Source: Trueperaceae bacterium (lineage in GTDB: Bacteria; Deinococcota; Deinococci; Deinococcales; Trueperaceae). From it: DNA of 6,814 bases. How positions within the stretch are numbered: the first letter of the stretch is position 1; each line of letters begins with the position of its first letter. The stretch covers positions 1 to 6,814 of the forward strand of contig JAGXHO010000002.1 of NCBI GenBank assembly GCA_024636105.1, written 5' to 3'. Shown here in pieces: positions 5,425-6,814 of this stretch. The position numbers and the translations under genes are program-made. The notes below the pieces were generated by a model that did no database searches, was not told the DNA's origin, and was given only the letters and a program-made list of their open reading frames with translations.

Positions 5425-5919
5425 TCAGGCGACGGGCAGGGGCGGTCCGAGCAACTCCATCCCGTGCGCCCGCCACAGCGCCGGATCTTGCGGCGGCATC
5501 GCGTCGTGCGCCGTCACCGCACGGAAGAACGCCTCCATCTCTCCCGCCGGCGTGAACGCGATCAGGATCCGGCCCCGCCCGTCGCCGACGTGCGCCCACA
5601 CGTGCGGCACGCCCCGCGGCGCCAGGACCGAGTCCCCGGGCCCGAGGCGATGGCGATCGTCCCCGATCTCGAGGACGAACATCCCCTCGACCGCGTAGAA
5701 CCACTCGTCCTGGCCAGGATGGAGGTGCCGCGCCGGACCGCCCTTCGCATGGAAGGTGTTCTCGAGCACGAGCAGTCCAGGGCTCTCCGGGCCGACCACT
5801 TTGAACTGAATGGTGCTGACGCCCAGACCGCGCTCCTCTCGGAACCGATCGGCACCTGCGGGCACGAGTGCAGCGATCGAACCGTCGCGGTGCGACGCGT
5901 CTTCAGGGAGATCCGGCAT
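5425..5919 (-). CDS. Cupin-domain protein
   Basis: A 164 aa single-cupin protein. Cupin motif 1 is seen as HLHPGQDEWFYAVEG, with His65, His67 and Glu72 and the conserved Gly79. Motif 2 is GDSVLAPRGVPHVWAH with His106. This is the full 2-His-Glu plus His metal set, so a divalent metal (often Fe, Mn or Ni) is expected. Cupins of this size may be dioxygenases, isomerases or ligand-binding proteins; nothing in the sequence tells which. The N-terminal 40 residues precede the barrel and contain REERGLGVSTIQFKVV, and the C-terminal helix EMEAFFRAVTAH is typical of the group. ATG 5919 has AAGGAGG 7 nt upstream. It is the first gene of the minus-strand set and is followed after 120 nt by the DUF4177-like gene. 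Confidence 0.9.
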   Translation of the reverse strand: MPDLPEDASHRDGSIAALVPAGADRFREERGLGVSTIQFKVVGPESPGLLVLENTFHAKGGPARHLHPGQDEWFYAVEGMFVLEIGDDRHRLGPGDSVLAPRGVPHVWAHVGDGRGRILIAFTPAGEMEAFFRAVTAHDAMPPQDPALWRAHGMELLGPPLPVA

Positions 5920-5926
5920 GTCGTCT

Positions 5927-5933
5927 CCTCCTT
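5927..5933 (-). promoter_or_regulatory. Shine-Dalgarno of the cupin gene
   Basis: AAGGAGG on the minus strand, 7 nt before ATG 5919. The strong site fixes the start and contrasts with the plus-strand genes, which have none. Confidence 0.8.
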
Positions 5934-5964
5934 CGCGAACCCGGCGGGCGCTTCGGATCGCTCC

Positions 5965-5970
5965 ACGTTA
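5965..5970 (-). promoter_or_regulatory. Possible -10 box for the minus-strand cluster
   Basis: TAACGT (TANNNT pattern) lies 45 nt upstream of the cupin ATG in the divergent gap, one of the few A/T-containing spots there. No TTGACA-like -35 was seen at 17 nt. Directly upstream is the palindrome CGGCGCCG, which could serve an operator but is also cheap in G+C-rich DNA. Confidence 0.25.
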
Positions 5971-5995
5971 GCGGCGCCGGAACGCGCAGGGGCGG

Positions 5996-6018
5996 CGTCC
6001 GTCACGCCGCTGCGGACG
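5996..6018. other. Inverted repeat in the divergent intergenic region
   Basis: CGTCCG (5996-6001) and CGGACG (6013-6018) are separated by 11 nt in the 147-nt gap between the cupin and hydrolase starts. It could be a regulator site shared by both promoters. The arms are only 6 bp and G+C-rich, so chance is a real alternative. Confidence 0.2.
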
Positions 6019-6054
6019 GTGCGCTGGCCCCTCGTCGCGCCGCGACGCCCGCGT

Positions 6055-6060
6055 TACCGT
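6055..6060 (+). promoter_or_regulatory. Possible -10 box of a leaderless promoter for the hydrolase
   Basis: TACCGT (TANNNT) ends 6 nt before ATG 6067. The intervening TCCTCC is the opposite of a Shine-Dalgarno, so a transcript beginning at or beside the ATG is the natural explanation for how this gene is translated. No -35 match was found. Confidence 0.35.
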
Positions 6061-6066
6061 TCCTCC

Positions 6067-6814
6067 ATGCGCACCGTCGCGACCGCCCTGCTCCTGCTCG
6101 TGCTCACTGCCTGCGTCCCCGTCGTCGACGGCGTCGGCGCCGACGCCGTGATCCCCGGCGCCCGCGTGGCTTCGGCCCCGTTCGGCGCCTTCACCACCGG
6201 CTACGAGGTGCTCGGCGACGGGCCACCGGTCGTGATGGTGCACGGCATCGGCGGCGGCTCGAGCGTGTTCCAGTACCGCCGCAACGCCCCCGTGGTCGCG
6301 GACGCCGGTTACCGCGTCTACGCGCTCGACCTGCTCGGCTTCGGGCGCTCCTCGCGCCCCGAGCAGCGCACCACCCAGGACGACCTGGTGGCGCAGGTGA
6401 CCTCGTTCCTCGAGGACGTGGTGGGCGAGCCGGCCGTGCTCGTCGCGAACGGCCTATCGGGAGCGCACGCGATCCGCATCGCCTCCGAGCGCCCCGACCT
6501 GGTCGCCGGCCTCGCGCTCATCGCGCCGACGGGCTACCGCAGCCTCAACCGCCCGCAGGACGCCGCGCGCGAGCGCACCTACGACGTCTTCGCCAACCCG
6601 GTCGTGAGCGAGGTCTTCACCGGGCTGCTGGTCGACGAGGGCGCGCAGCGCTTCTTCCTGCTCGACGCTTACGCCGACCGCGACAGCCTCACCGACGAGG
6701 TGCTCGCCTCCTACGACCAGAACCGGCGGTCGGAAGGCGCGCGCTGGATCGTCTTCTCGTTCGTCAGCGGGAGCCTGGACCAGGACGTGAGCGAGCTCTG
6801 GCCCACCACCCGCC
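6067..6814 (+). CDS. Alpha/beta-hydrolase-fold lipoprotein, 3' end outside the window
   Basis: The first 249 codons are present. Residues 1-16 form a lipoprotein signal (MRTVATALLLLVLTAC) with lipobox LTAC and acylated Cys16, so the protein should sit on the outer face of the cytoplasmic membrane. The alpha/beta-hydrolase core follows: VVMVHGIGGGS with the oxyanion HG at 59-60, VYALDLLGFGRSSRP, the elbow VANGLSGAHAIRIASERP at about 126-143, and ALIAPTGYRSLN. Aligned without gaps to the usual VGxSxGG elbow, Gly129 takes the nucleophile position and Ser131 falls two residues later. Either the protein is not a hydrolase of the usual kind, or Ser131 (G-L-S-G-A, a G-x-S-x-A match) has taken over. 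The acid and His of the triad would lie further on; the His is outside the window. ATG 6067 has no Shine-Dalgarno. Substrate unknown. Confidence 0.88.
   Translation, partial: MRTVATALLLLVLTACVPVVDGVGADAVIPGARVASAPFGAFTTGYEVLGDGPPVVMVHGIGGGSSVFQYRRNAPVVADAGYRVYALDLLGFGRSSRPEQRTTQDDLVAQVTSFLEDVVGEPAVLVANGLSGAHAIRIASERPDLVAGLALIAPTGYRSLNRPQDAARERTYDVFANPVVSEVFTGLLVDEGAQRFFLLDAYADRDSLTDEVLASYDQNRRSEGARWIVFSFVSGSLDQDVSELWPTTR

Noticed and set aside
4580..5704. A long minus-strand frame joining the SRPBCC protein to about 235 extra N-terminal residues.
   Set aside because: The extra part is antisense-like sequence from other frames of the cupin and DUF4177-like genes. The SRPBCC domain starts cleanly at ATG 4996, which overlaps the preceding stop.
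1..6814. CRISPR arrays, tRNA or rRNA genes, insertion sequences, riboswitches and strong intrinsic terminators.
   Set aside because: Looked for by eye on both strands; no regularly spaced repeats, no tRNA-like fold, no transposase motif and no G+C-rich stem followed by a T-run were seen.

Overview
The window is very GC-rich (one line counted by hand inside the kinase gene is about 78% G+C), with GTG starts, tightly packed overlapping genes and few visible terminators. Three things suggest a high-GC actinobacterium. QueA is of the short 'atypical' type common in Actinobacteria. Two plus-strand genes have no Shine-Dalgarno but carry a TANNNT box just upstream of the ATG, as in leaderless transcripts. 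Most minus-strand genes have strong AAGGAGG sites. This assignment is an inference; other high-GC bacteria with leaderless genes (e.g. Deinococcota) are not excluded.

Left part (1-2978, plus strand): the tail of an upstream gene that may be a tRNA 2'-phosphotransferase overlaps by 4 nt the gene for QueA, which inserts the cyclopentenediol part of queuosine into tRNA. Next comes a soluble two-component pair. The GAF-domain histidine kinase has four cysteines in the whole protein, all in the GAF domain, which suggests a redox or Fe-S sensor. The NarL/LuxR-type response regulator overlaps the 3' end of the kinase gene.

Middle part (2975-3920, minus strand, about 55-60% G+C on the lines counted): a small accessory island with a HicB-type antitoxin gene, a HicA-type toxin gene that has lost its N-terminal half, and a coding-like stretch without a usable start. 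It looks like a decayed toxin-antitoxin locus acquired from elsewhere.

Right part (3921-5919, minus strand): four small genes in one direction: a cupin, a protein with two DUF4177-like repeats, an AHSA1/SRPBCC protein overlapping it by 4 nt, and a DUF899 thioredoxin-fold protein with a CxxC motif. They probably form one transcription unit of the stress or small-molecule type; no substrate can be read from the sequence. Divergent from them, at 6067 and running off the window, is a lipoprotein of the alpha/beta-hydrolase fold whose nucleophile position appears to be glycine.

No clearly new defence or mobile system was found. The features most worth a second look are the four-cysteine kinase, the broken hicA beside an intact hicB, the hydrolase with an altered nucleophile elbow, and the duplicated DUF4177-like protein in its cluster.
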